A stretch of 64,000 nt of DNA from Streptomyces bathyalis (lineage in GTDB: Bacteria > Actinomycetota > Actinomycetes > Streptomycetales > Streptomycetaceae). The notes under the pieces were generated by a model, which saw only the letters and a program-made list of their open reading frames with translations, searched no databases and had not been told where the DNA came from. The stretch is taken from assembly GCF_015910445.1 (NCBI RefSeq), contig NZ_CP048882.1:6507501-6571500 (forward strand), written 5' to 3'. The position numbers and the translations under genes were made by a program. This document shows, piece by piece, positions 7,715 to 14,987 of this stretch. Numbering within the stretch: position 1 is the first letter of the stretch; each line of letters opens with the position of its first letter.

Positions 7715-8340
7715 CAGCCTTCCCCCGTGCCGGGCCCCGGTGCCGTGCGCAGCTCCCGGGCGAGCCTCCGTTTCGCATAGCGTATGTGGGAGCGCACCGT
7801 GGCTGTCTCGAAACCGAGATAGCCGGCCACTTCTTCCTCCGAGCAGCCCAGGACGTACCGCAGCACGACCACGTCGTACTGCCGCTCAGGGAGTCGCCCG
7901 ATCGCCGCGTACAGCCCGATCTCGCCTTCCAGCACCGCGAATTCGTCGCGCAGTTCGTGCAGGAGCGCCTTGCGCACCGCCGTGTGGAAGGCCGCGGTCT
8001 CGGCGAGCTGCGGCCGCAGCCCGCGCTCACCGAGCCAGTGCGCGACGTGCTCCTTGAGCACCGTCCAGGCATACTCGGTGAGCGACTGCTGCCGCAGTGC
8101 GTGTTCCCAGTGGGCGAGCAGATGACGGCAGGCGTCTTCCACGATGCGCTCCGCTGCCTCTCGGCTGCCGGCCTGCGTATGCGCGTAGCGCAGCCAGAGG
8201 CGGTGGTGGGAGGCGTCGAACGCGTCGAAGGAGAGCATCAGCCGCCGGCGGTCGCCGTCGTGGCGTGCCTCGTCCGTCGCTGCGGTCGCTGCCGTCGCCC
8301 GGGCGGCGGGACCGCGGGGCCTGTCGGCCTCGGCCGTCAT
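7714..8340 (-). CDS. RNA polymerase sigma-70-family (ECF-like) regulator
   Basis: This 208-aa protein has a clear C-terminal sigma region-4 helix-turn-helix: RLPERQYDVVVLRYVLGCSEEEVAGYL followed by ATVRSHIRYAKRRLARELR (about residues 145-198). The N-terminal half (about 35-105) is helical and would correspond to region 2, but is divergent, so it may be a sigma-like transcription factor rather than a canonical sigma. It is translationally coupled to the downstream unknown gene. The 285-nt space to the divergent methyltransferase gene should contain promoters for both. No typical zinc-binding anti-sigma gene is adjacent. Confidence 0.75.
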   Translation of the reverse strand: MTAEADRPRGPAARATAATAATDEARHDGDRRRLMLSFDAFDASHHRLWLRYAHTQAGSREAAERIVEDACRHLLAHWEHALRQQSLTEYAWTVLKEHVAHWLGERGLRPQLAETAAFHTAVRKALLHELRDEFAVLEGEIGLYAAIGRLPERQYDVVVLRYVLGCSEEEVAGYLGFETATVRSHIRYAKRRLARELRTAPGPGTGEG

Positions 8341-8625
8341 GGAGTGGCCCTCTCATGGGGAGAACGTCAATCGGAAAGCGTCTGTCAGAAGGCGCGAACA
8401 GCTGGAAACGCGCGTGTCCGCGAAAGTCCGGCCAAAATACTACACAGAGTGAAAGCGCTGCTACCGCGCCGGTTCGCGGGTGCTGCTTTCACGCCACTTT
8501 CGTGCCACTGGGCGACCGGTCCCGGCCGCCGACTCCCATGTGCCTTGGGCAAGTTCACCGGAGTGGCGCACGATAGCGGCCACAACTGCCGTATGTGATG
8601 CGGAAATCGAGAAAGGCGGAAAGCT

Positions 8626-9438
8626 GTGGCCGTTGACGGAGGCGCGGTGGACCTGGAGCTGGACCGGGCGCACTCGGCGAGGATGTACGACTACTTCCTC
8701 GGCGGCACGACGAACTTCCCCGCCGACCGCGAGAACGCCGGCAAGGCCATGGCCGCCTTCCCCGGGGTGCTCGTCGCCGCCCGTGCCAACCGGCAGTTCA
8801 TGCACCGCTCGGTGCGGCACCTGACTCAGATGGGAATGCGCCAGTTCCTGGACGTCGGCACCGGCATACCCACATCGCCCAACCTGCACGAGATCGCCCA
8901 GGGGGTCGCCCCTGACGCACGCGTCGTCTACACCGACAACGACCCCATCGTCCTCACCCACGCGCAGGCCCTGCTGCGCAGCAGCTCCGAGGGCCGAACC
9001 GCCTACGCCCAGTGCGACGCCCGCGACCCCGAGGCCGTGCTGAAGTCCACGGAGGTGCTCGAGACCCTCGACCTGAGCCGCCCCGTCGCCCTGAGCCTCA
9101 TCGCGCTGCTCCACTTCGTTCCGGGGGAGCGCACCGCCCACGAGATCGTCGAGTACTTCCGCGAGGCCCTGCCTTCGGGCAGCACTCTCACGATCAGCCA
9201 CGTCACCCCCGACTTCGATCCGGAGCCCATCACACGCGCCCTCGGGGCCTATGCGGCGGCGGGAACTCCCGTACAGGCCCGCACGCGTCAGGAGGTCACC
9301 CGGTTCTTCGACGGCTGGGAGCTGCTCGACCCGGGCCTCACCGTCACCCACCGCTGGCGTCCCGATGCCGAGCACGACCTGTCCCAGGTCACCGACGCGG
9401 AAGCGACGTGCTACGCCGCGGTGGCCCGCAAGCCCTGA
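8626..9438 (+). CDS. SAM-dependent methyltransferase (DUF574-type)
   Basis: This 270-aa protein belongs to the actinobacterial S-adenosylmethionine-dependent methyltransferase family formerly called DUF574. Landmarks are the N-terminal ARMYDYFLGGTTNFPADR, the SAM-binding loop FLDVGTGIPTSPNLHEIA, the acidic residue after the second strand (VYTDNDPIV) and ALLHFVP. The family is greatly expanded in Streptomyces, and substrates are unknown for nearly all members. GTG at 8626 follows a purine-rich GGCGGAAAG. It is divergent from the sigma-like gene and stands alone on its strand. Confidence 0.88.
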   Translation: MAVDGGAVDLELDRAHSARMYDYFLGGTTNFPADRENAGKAMAAFPGVLVAARANRQFMHRSVRHLTQMGMRQFLDVGTGIPTSPNLHEIAQGVAPDARVVYTDNDPIVLTHAQALLRSSSEGRTAYAQCDARDPEAVLKSTEVLETLDLSRPVALSLIALLHFVPGERTAHEIVEYFREALPSGSTLTISHVTPDFDPEPITRALGAYAAAGTPVQARTRQEVTRFFDGWELLDPGLTVTHRWRPDAEHDLSQVTDAEATCYAAVARKP

Positions 9439-9588
9439 GCGCTCCGGACGTGGGACGGCCCTGCCGCACCCGTTGCGGATTCAACCTCACCTGTGGCGGT
9501 GACCACCGGTCCCGTTTCGCGCACACTTGTTAGCAATCGTGGCGGACGGGTACCGGGGCACTGGTCCGAACGTGAGACAGGAGGCGCC

Positions 9589-9921
9589 ATGCCTGCAGGG
9601 TCGAACGCCAAGCGTGAGCGGCAGTACGAGCACATCAAGGAGGGCGCTGAGAAGCGCGGAGCCTCCAAGGGCCGGGCCAAGGAGATCGCCTCCCGGACGG
9701 TCAACAAGGAGCGGGCCCGCACGGGCGAGGCGAAGCGCGCCAGCCGGACCTCCACGAAGGGCAGCTCCGCCTCCGCGCGCGGAGGTGCGCGCTCGGGCAG
9801 GGGCATGGGCCCCAAGGCCGGTCCCACCAGGGACCAGCTCTACAACGAGGCCAGGCAGCGCGGGATCGAGGGCCGCTCCTCGATGAACAAGCGCCAGCTC
9901 CAGAAGGCGCTGGGACGCTGA
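9589..9921 (+). CDS. Plasmid-stabilisation-like small basic protein with Rho-N-like C terminus
   Basis: This is a 110-aa basic protein with ATG at 9589 after AGGAG. The N-terminal part (NAKRERQYEHIKEGAEKRG and SKGRAKEIASRTVNKERART) matches small actinobacterial proteins usually annotated as plasmid stabilisation protein. The C-terminal part (RDQLYNEARQRGIEGRSSMN then KRQLQKALGR) has the pattern of a Rho N-terminal/SAP-like helical motif that can bind nucleic acid. A Ser/Gly/Arg-rich linker joins them. The plasmid association is only a database label; the gene appears chromosomal here and its role is unknown. It ends 32 nt before the VOC gene. Confidence 0.75.
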   Translation: MPAGSNAKRERQYEHIKEGAEKRGASKGRAKEIASRTVNKERARTGEAKRASRTSTKGSSASARGGARSGRGMGPKAGPTRDQLYNEARQRGIEGRSSMNKRQLQKALGR

Positions 9922-9953
9922 TCGGCTACGCGGGAGCCGCGAGGAGAGCCGGG

Positions 9954-10730
9954 ATGGCCTCCGAGGTCTCACCTGTGTACGGAGCGCCGTGCTGGGTGAG
10001 CCTGGCGACGGGTGACCTGGAGAGCGCCCAGCGCTTCTACGGCGAGGTGCTGGGCTGGTCCTTCCGGCGCGGCAGCCTCGGCGAGGAGTTCAGCGTCGCC
10101 TACTCCGAGGACGTGCCGGTCGTGGGCCTGGGCGCCATCGCCCGCACGATGGGCGTGGCCGTGCAGTGGACGCCCTTCTTCGCGGTCCCCGACGCGAACA
10201 CCACGGCCTCACGCGTGCGTGAGCGGAGCGCCACGGTCGCGGTCGGCCCCATCCGCATGGGCGAGGGACGCACGGCACTGGCGGCCGATCTCGCCGGCGC
10301 CACGTTCGGCTTCTGGGAGGGCGCGGTGCTCTCCAGCTGGGACGCGGCGCGGCGCGATCTGCCGGCCCGTCTGGAGCTGCGCACCCGGGACGCCTTCGCC
10401 GCCGCCATCTTCTACGCCGAGGTCTTCGACTGGGCCTCCGATGGGGGACGCTGCGAGGTCGACTACCAGTACGAGGCGGTGGTCGTACGGGTCGACGGCC
10501 GCGCCGTGGCCACGTTGCGGGGAGGAGCGATCGAGTCGGCACCCGACCCGCACATCCGCCCGCGCTGGCACGTCTCCTTCACGGTGGACGACGTCGACGA
10601 CGCGGCGAAGACCACCGTCGCTGCCGGCGGCGCCATCGCGACGAGCCCGAGCGACAACCCCTTCGGGCGTTCGGCCGGGCTCGTCGACCCCGAGGGCGGC
10701 CTGTTCACCGTGCACTCCCGCGAGAGGTGA
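9954..10730 (+). CDS. VOC (glyoxalase/bleomycin resistance) family protein, two domains
   Basis: This 258-aa protein is built of two vicinal-oxygen-chelate domains (about residues 8-120 and 130-255), each with the beta-alpha-beta-beta-beta pattern: CWVSLATGDLESAQRFYGEV in the first, FAAAIFYAEVFDWA and WHVSFTVDDVDDAAKTTVAA in the second. It resembles the actinobacterial CFP30B/hydroxylase-like VOC group. Substrate and metal use are unknown, and the metal-binding His/Glu residues are not obvious in the first repeat. ATG at 9954 follows GGAGAG. Confidence 0.82.
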   Translation: MASEVSPVYGAPCWVSLATGDLESAQRFYGEVLGWSFRRGSLGEEFSVAYSEDVPVVGLGAIARTMGVAVQWTPFFAVPDANTTASRVRERSATVAVGPIRMGEGRTALAADLAGATFGFWEGAVLSSWDAARRDLPARLELRTRDAFAAAIFYAEVFDWASDGGRCEVDYQYEAVVVRVDGRAVATLRGGAIESAPDPHIRPRWHVSFTVDDVDDAAKTTVAAGGAIATSPSDNPFGRSAGLVDPEGGLFTVHSRER

Positions 10731-10736
10731 CCAGCC

Positions 10737-10772
10737 GCCCCCGGCCGCGGCGCCCGGCCTCGCGCCGGGGGC
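10737..10772. terminator. Hairpin terminator between convergent genes
   Basis: Arms GCCCCCGGC (10737-10745) and GCCGGGGGC (10764-10772) form a 9-bp GC stem with an 18-nt loop between the convergent VOC gene and the end of the hydrogenase accessory operon. Confidence 0.65.
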
Positions 10773-10781
10773 TGCTCGCGC

Positions 10782-10913
10782 CTACATCGACTTCATCTTC
10801 ATGTAGCGCACGATCCCCGGTGCGCTGATCGCGGTCATCGCGGCCACCGCCACCACGGCGGTGCCCACGGCGACGCGTACGGCGACCGCCGGAATGAAGA
10901 TCCCTTTCCTCAT
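10782..10913 (-). CDS. Small DUF6893-like membrane protein at the end of the hydrogenase operon
   Basis: This tiny 43-aa protein starts MRKGIFIPAV, has one hydrophobic helix (about residues 7-32) and ends in a basic tail VRYMKMKSM. The size, the helix and the ending match the small DUF6893 family often found near hydrogenase genes in Streptomyces (from memory). The start is firm: GGAGGTGA sits 5 nt before the ATG at 10913. It begins only 5 nt after the protease gene ends, so it is the last gene of the hhy operon. It might anchor or modulate the hydrogenase at the membrane, but no function is known. Confidence 0.7.
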   Translation of the reverse strand: MRKGIFIPAVAVRVAVGTAVVAVAAMTAISAPGIVRYMKMKSM

Positions 10914-10918
10914 GTCCT

Positions 10919-11737
10919 TCACCTCCCAACTGCCGGTCTGCTCAGGTCGGCCTGCGGATCGCGCAGCAGTTCGCCGGTGAGCGACTCCAGCATGTCCGCG
11001 GCCACGGTCACCGCCGCCCGCACCGGTTCGCTCAGCCCCACCACCACGTCGGGCTCGTCGCCCCGCATCCGCACGGCCGGTTCGCACCCCAGGACGAGCA
11101 CGCGGGGTAGTTCCTCCGTCCCGTCCGCCAGCTGCCGCGCCAGTGCCAGCACCTGTACGGGGTCCATGCCGTGCGCCTGCGGCACGGCGCGCTCGGCGGC
11201 GTCCGGCAGCGCGCCGAGCGGCCCGGGATCGATCACGTGGACCGTGCCCGGCTCCTTGCCGCGGGGCGCCGCGTCGACGAGTACGGCGACGTCGTAGCCG
11301 TCCAGCAGCCGGTAGGCCAGGTCCATGCCGCGGATGCCGAAGTCCGCGATGTGCACGCCCTCCGGGAGGGTCCGTCCGCGCATGGCGCCCACGACCTCCG
11401 GCCCGAAGGCGTCGTCGGCCATGAACATGTTGCCGATGCCCGCGATGAGGATCCGCGGGCCCGCGGGGGCGTCCTCGACGGGCTCCACCTCTTCCGGGGT
11501 GAAGAAGAAGCGGTGGCCCAGGCCGGTGCGGAAGTCCCGTCCGTCGTCGCCGTCCAGCGTCACGACGACGTGGATGCGGCCCTCCAGGTCCTCCTCGACG
11601 GCATCGACCTCCGCAGTGCGTCCCGTGAGCGCCAGATCGAGCACGTCCGCGGACTGGCGGGGCCGCAGCCGCACGCGGCTTCCGCGGCCCAGCCGTACGT
11701 CCCCGACCTGGACCGTGCGTCCCGAAGCCGTCGTCAT
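10919..11737 (-). CDS. Hydrogenase maturation endopeptidase with extra N-terminal domain
   Basis: Residues about 95-250 are a HyaD/HupD/HycI-type endopeptidase, which removes the C-terminal peptide of the large subunit after nickel insertion. Seen are the signature GIGNMFMADDAFGPEVV, with the nickel-sensing acidic residue in the ADD segment, a further Asp in HIADFGIRGMDLAY, and VLVDAAPRG. The family is usually about 150-170 aa. Here 272 aa include a roughly 90-residue N-terminal beta-rich domain of unknown role. The ATG overlaps the preceding stop as ATGA (11734-11737). The likely substrate is the HhyL protein of this operon, cleaved after its DPCLPCGVH motif. Confidence 0.85.
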   Translation of the reverse strand: MTTASGRTVQVGDVRLGRGSRVRLRPRQSADVLDLALTGRTAEVDAVEEDLEGRIHVVVTLDGDDGRDFRTGLGHRFFFTPEEVEPVEDAPAGPRILIAGIGNMFMADDAFGPEVVGAMRGRTLPEGVHIADFGIRGMDLAYRLLDGYDVAVLVDAAPRGKEPGTVHVIDPGPLGALPDAAERAVPQAHGMDPVQVLALARQLADGTEELPRVLVLGCEPAVRMRGDEPDVVVGLSEPVRAAVTVAADMLESLTGELLRDPQADLSRPAVGR

Positions 11738-12777
11738 CGCTTCTCCAGTACCGGCCGGAAGGCGCGGATCGTGCCGTGCAGTGCTGCCAGCTCCTCGGGT
11801 TCCAGGGCGGCACAGCGGTCCAGGATCTCCCTGGCACGCGGATCGGTGGCCCGCGCCTCGTCCTGCTCGCGCGGTGTGAGGCTGAGGACGCTGAGGATGA
11901 GCAGCTGGTCGATCTCGCCCCCGTCGAAGAGGTCACCGGGACTCTCCGGCGCGACGGCCGGGTAGTCGTACAGGGTGATGGGCGAGGAGAGCACTTCCGA
12001 CGAGTAGTGCGGGCTGTGCTGGGCCGCCTGCGGGTCCTCCGACACCAGTACGGGCCACACGCCGACGTTCTCGCAGGCCGCCGCGGCCTCGAGCAGTTCC
12101 GCCGGCGGATCGGTCAGCGAGACGAACTCACCGGAGTCGGTGTTGAGCACGGTGTGCGTGGAGACGAAGGCGTACGGCGCCATCGCGTCCCGCGCCCCGC
12201 GGGCACCGGCGGTGGGGAGCGGGCACGGTGAGGTGTTCTCGATGTCCACCGTCACGCGCATCACCGTGTCCGTGACGGGCACGGAGGAGAGACGGACGCT
12301 TCCGGTCAGCCGCTGCCAGTTCCGTACGAGCGTGCCCGCGACGCTGCCGGACTCGGCGCGCAGCGCCTCGCGGTCCGAACCCGCCGCGATGTCGACCGTG
12401 CTGGTGCGCGGGCCGCGACGCGGTGACCACGGCGGGCACACCCAGCGCCGCTCGGTCGCCTCCTGCCACGTCAGATGGCTGTGCCCCTCCACGCGCAGCT
12501 CGTCGACGGGGACCGGCCCCGTCGGTGCGTTGCGGTACACCTGACGGTCGATGACCTGCAGAAACCGCACGTGCACCGTGAGCTTCGCGGCCGGGCTCCC
12601 GCGCAGCAGCACCTCCGTGCGCATGCGCGACTGTTCACCGATCAGCCCACCGCAGCGCCGCGGGTAGACCCCTCCGAAGGTCCAGCGCTGGGCGTTCTTC
12701 AGCGCGCCCCTGCGGTACGGCCACAGCAGGTACCCCTCGTAGAGACAGGCGCGGGCGATCTTCTCTACGGCGTCCAA
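11734..12777 (-). CDS. Unknown hydrogenase-operon protein (about 347 aa)
   Basis: This is a conserved-looking soluble protein of unknown function. The most likely start is TTG at 12777, since AGGAGG (12789-12784) lies 6 nt upstream; this gives a 13-nt overlap with the preceding gene. The N terminus (DAVEKIARACLYEGYLLWPYRRGALKNAQRW) is distinctive. The middle has beta-sheet character (TDTVMRVTVDIENTSP), followed by YAFVSTHTVLNTDSGEFVS, and a helical end has LLILSVLSLTPREQDEARA. No cofactor motif or transmembrane segment is seen. It is coupled on both sides by overlaps, which ties it to hydrogenase maturation or function. Confidence 0.7.
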   Translation of the reverse strand: MDAVEKIARACLYEGYLLWPYRRGALKNAQRWTFGGVYPRRCGGLIGEQSRMRTEVLLRGSPAAKLTVHVRFLQVIDRQVYRNAPTGPVPVDELRVEGHSHLTWQEATERRWVCPPWSPRRGPRTSTVDIAAGSDREALRAESGSVAGTLVRNWQRLTGSVRLSSVPVTDTVMRVTVDIENTSPCPLPTAGARGARDAMAPYAFVSTHTVLNTDSGEFVSLTDPPAELLEAAAACENVGVWPVLVSEDPQAAQHSPHYSSEVLSSPITLYDYPAVAPESPGDLFDGGEIDQLLILSVLSLTPREQDEARATDPRAREILDRCAALEPEELAALHGTIRAFRPVLEKR

Positions 12778-13496
12778 GCCGTACCTCCTGCGGTGTTCCG
12801 TGCGCGGGCGAGCAGGTCGGAGACCGTCTCGTCCCATCCCGTGAGTGCGTGGCGGTCCCGGTGGGCCGTGATTTCGCGATAGGCGCCGGGGGAGAGCGGC
12901 AGCCAGCTCGTGCCGCCGTCGTAGCGGCCGGTCACCTCGTGCCAGAGGGCGGCGGGCACCCGGCACGTGGCGTCCTTGGCCCAGGAGATCTGCGCGGTGC
13001 GCAGCCGGCCGTCGGGGCCGTCGTGGAAGACGGTCCCGCTGAAGAGGAAGTCCAGCGGGACCTCACCGTCGCGGACTCCGTGGAAGTAGGACGTGACGGC
13101 GAGCTCCATGTCCCGGCTGCAGGGCACCGCCAGGTCGGTCTCGGTGCGCTCGTCGAAGGGCGGGACGACGGTGCTGATCCTGGCCCAGGTCAGCGGGCGC
13201 ATGCTGGTGGCCCACTGCTCCGGCTGACCGAAGATCCTGGCCATGACCAGCCGGTCGACCCCGTCGGAGCCGCGCCGGTCCACCGCGATCCGTACGTCCG
13301 CGTTGAGGGATACGGAGCGGACCCTGCCGCCGCCGGCGCGGCTGAGCGCGAGCCGGAAGAGCAGCGTCGGCACGGCCGCGTCCGCCATGGCGCGTGCGCC
13401 CGTGACGGCGAAGTCCAGGTCGGGCAGGTCCGTGCGCCGCGCGGTGCCGGCACCGGGCGGCGCTTCGGTCGCGCTCGGGGCGGTGTTCGCCTTCAC
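12765..13496 (-). CDS. DUF6084-like hydrogenase-operon protein
   Basis: This 243-aa protein has a disordered N terminus (about 1-25), then a domain starting LPDLDFAVTGARAMADAAVP and LLFRLALSRAGGG, then MARIFGQPEQWATSMRPLTW, and a later VPLDFLFSGTVF. The pattern agrees with the family annotated DUF6084, found beside actinobacterial group 1h hydrogenases (from memory). The function is unknown. GTG at 13496 forms a GTGA overlap with the preceding 69-aa gene, and its end overlaps the next gene. No metal-binding cysteines are present, so an assembly or scaffold role is more plausible than electron transfer (inference). Confidence 0.72.
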   Translation of the reverse strand: MKANTAPSATEAPPGAGTARRTDLPDLDFAVTGARAMADAAVPTLLFRLALSRAGGGRVRSVSLNADVRIAVDRRGSDGVDRLVMARIFGQPEQWATSMRPLTWARISTVVPPFDERTETDLAVPCSRDMELAVTSYFHGVRDGEVPLDFLFSGTVFHDGPDGRLRTAQISWAKDATCRVPAALWHEVTGRYDGGTSWLPLSPGAYREITAHRDRHALTGWDETVSDLLARARNTAGGTAWTP

Positions 13497-13702
13497 GCGG
13501 GGGAGAGGTTCGGCATGCCGGGCAGAATCGGGTCCTGCGCCTTGGCGTTGACGCCCGTGGACCTGCGCGCCGTGGAGGTGTCGTCGGGCAGGTGTCCCGG
13601 CTGGCGCTTGTAGAGGCCCTCGTGGTTGCCCTGACGCACGCCGGGGACGTGCGCCGCCTTGTCGGGCCGTGCGTGCGGCTTGCCGACCTTGATCTCAGCC
13701 AT
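13493..13702 (-). CDS. Small unknown 69-aa hydrogenase-operon protein
   Basis: This short hydrophilic protein begins MAEIKVGKPHARPDKAAHVP and ends with QDPILPGMPNLSPA. It is Gly/Pro/His/Lys-rich and lacks predicted helices or a membrane segment. The start is supported by GAGGAG 7 nt before the ATG. It lies between the DUF5947-like and DUF6084-like genes and overlaps the latter by 4 nt. The low-complexity composition suggests an intrinsically disordered partner. No family is confidently recognised. Confidence 0.65.
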   Translation of the reverse strand: MAEIKVGKPHARPDKAAHVPGVRQGNHEGLYKRQPGHLPDDTSTARRSTGVNAKAQDPILPGMPNLSPA

Positions 13703-13745
13703 GCTGACTCCTCGGTTCGTCTGCTGTGCTCGGCAGCACAGCGGC

Positions 13746-14462
13746 TCAGCTGGTGCGGGACCGCGGGGACGGCCCGGCCAGTCCCGCGAAGAACGCCTCG
13801 ATGTGCTCGCGCACCTCGGGGCCGCCGGACAGCCCCCGCCAATGGGTGCGGACGAGAGCCGCGAGCCGGTAGCAGTCGTCGAGCGGGACGATCCAGTGCT
13901 CGTCCGCGCCGTCCGAGCGGTGCACCAGCAGCGCCTCCACGTCGTCCGCGAGTTCTGCCAGCTCCGGGTACCCCCGTGCGAGCTCTTCCCAGTCCTCCGG
14001 GCCGACGGCCGAACGGGTCACGCCCAGCGGGCTCGGATACCCCACGCCGACCTCGCCGGACGCGCCGTCGCGTACGAAGAAGGCCAGGCCGACGGGCACG
14101 CGGAGCCTGGCCCAGAGCATCCCGTCGATACGGAAGCCCTCCAGCGAGGTCCTGCGTTCGGGCAGCAGTTTGTAGTGCCTGCCGCCCGCCGTGCTCTGCC
14201 CGAAGAGGAGGGAGCACGGCCCGCAGGTGCACAGCACCGAGCTCTGCTGGACGTCCAGCATGTGCCGGTGCCCCTCCGGCACCGGCTCGGCACACAGGTC
14301 GCACCGCTCGTCCTCGGCTGATTCCGCGGCTGCGGGGGTCCCCGAGGTGCCAGTGGCCGGCCGCTCCAGCAGGGCCCGGAGCCGGCCGCCCGGTACGTCG
14401 GCCACGCCCGGTGCCGCACCGGTCACCGGTTGCACCGGCGTCGCGGGACCCACGCCGCTCAC
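13746..14462 (-). CDS. DUF5947-like hydrogenase-operon protein with two CxxC pairs
   Basis: This is a 238-aa protein with GTG at 14462, overlapping the stop of the NifU-like gene as GTGA. After a roughly 45-residue variable N terminus come CDLC and, 24 residues later, CTCGPC. These cysteines could bind zinc or a metal cluster. The C-terminal part is mixed alpha/beta (PEDWEELARGYPELAELADD and a final helix HIEAFFAGL). The arrangement matches the family annotated DUF5947, linked to actinobacterial hydrogenases. Possible roles are a rubredoxin-like electron or metal carrier or a maturation factor; none is shown. Confidence 0.75.
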   Translation of the reverse strand: MSGVGPATPVQPVTGAAPGVADVPGGRLRALLERPATGTSGTPAAAESAEDERCDLCAEPVPEGHRHMLDVQQSSVLCTCGPCSLLFGQSTAGGRHYKLLPERRTSLEGFRIDGMLWARLRVPVGLAFFVRDGASGEVGVGYPSPLGVTRSAVGPEDWEELARGYPELAELADDVEALLVHRSDGADEHWIVPLDDCYRLAALVRTHWRGLSGGPEVREHIEAFFAGLAGPSPRSRTS

Positions 14463-14977
14463 CGGTTCCCGGCGGGCTGTGCGGCGGTGCCCCGGAAGAG
14501 GGAGTCCACCGGGATCAGCGCCGACTCGGGCGCGGCGTCCTCGGTCTCCACCCGGCCGACCTCCGGCGCGGCCCAGGCGACCGTGTCCCGTACCGTCTGC
14601 GCCAGCTGCTCCGGCGACGGGGCTCCGCACCCCTGCGGGGCGATCCGCACGCGGACCTCCGCCTCGTCGGCGGCCACCACCGTGACGCCTCGCAGTTCCT
14701 CCAGGGCACGGCGGACGCGCTGCCCGGCCGCCTCCGGGTGGAGCCCGTGCACGAGCAGCAGATGGCTCACCAGTTCGTCGTCCGCCATCGCCGATCTCGT
14801 CGCGTCGTCGGCGCCGCTCATCACCCGGGCGAGGCACTCGCCGTACATCTCCGCCAGGGCGTGCAGCGCGTCGAGGGCCTGCTCGCGGACGGCGGTGTCG
14901 GCGACGGTGTCCAGTCCGGAGAGCAACTTCTCGGTGCGGGCCACGTGTTCACGCGCCTCGCGCTCGTTCCACGTCAT
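14459..14977 (-). CDS. NifU-like/hydrogenase accessory protein
   Basis: This 172-aa protein has a helical N-terminal half (NEREAREHVARTEKLLSGLD) and a C-terminal domain with VVAADEAEVRVRIAPQGCGAPSPEQL, resembling a degenerate NifU C-terminal fold. Such genes beside group 1h hydrogenases are usually annotated NifU family. Only one cysteine (GCGAP) is present in place of the CxxC that holds an Fe-S cluster in NifU, so classical scaffold activity is doubtful. It starts 10 nt after the hhyL stop and is coupled to the DUF5947-like gene. Confidence 0.68.
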   Translation of the reverse strand: MTWNEREAREHVARTEKLLSGLDTVADTAVREQALDALHALAEMYGECLARVMSGADDATRSAMADDELVSHLLLVHGLHPEAAGQRVRRALEELRGVTVVAADEAEVRVRIAPQGCGAPSPEQLAQTVRDTVAWAAPEVGRVETEDAAPESALIPVDSLFRGTAAQPAGNR

Positions 14978-14987
14978 TTCCGCGGCC

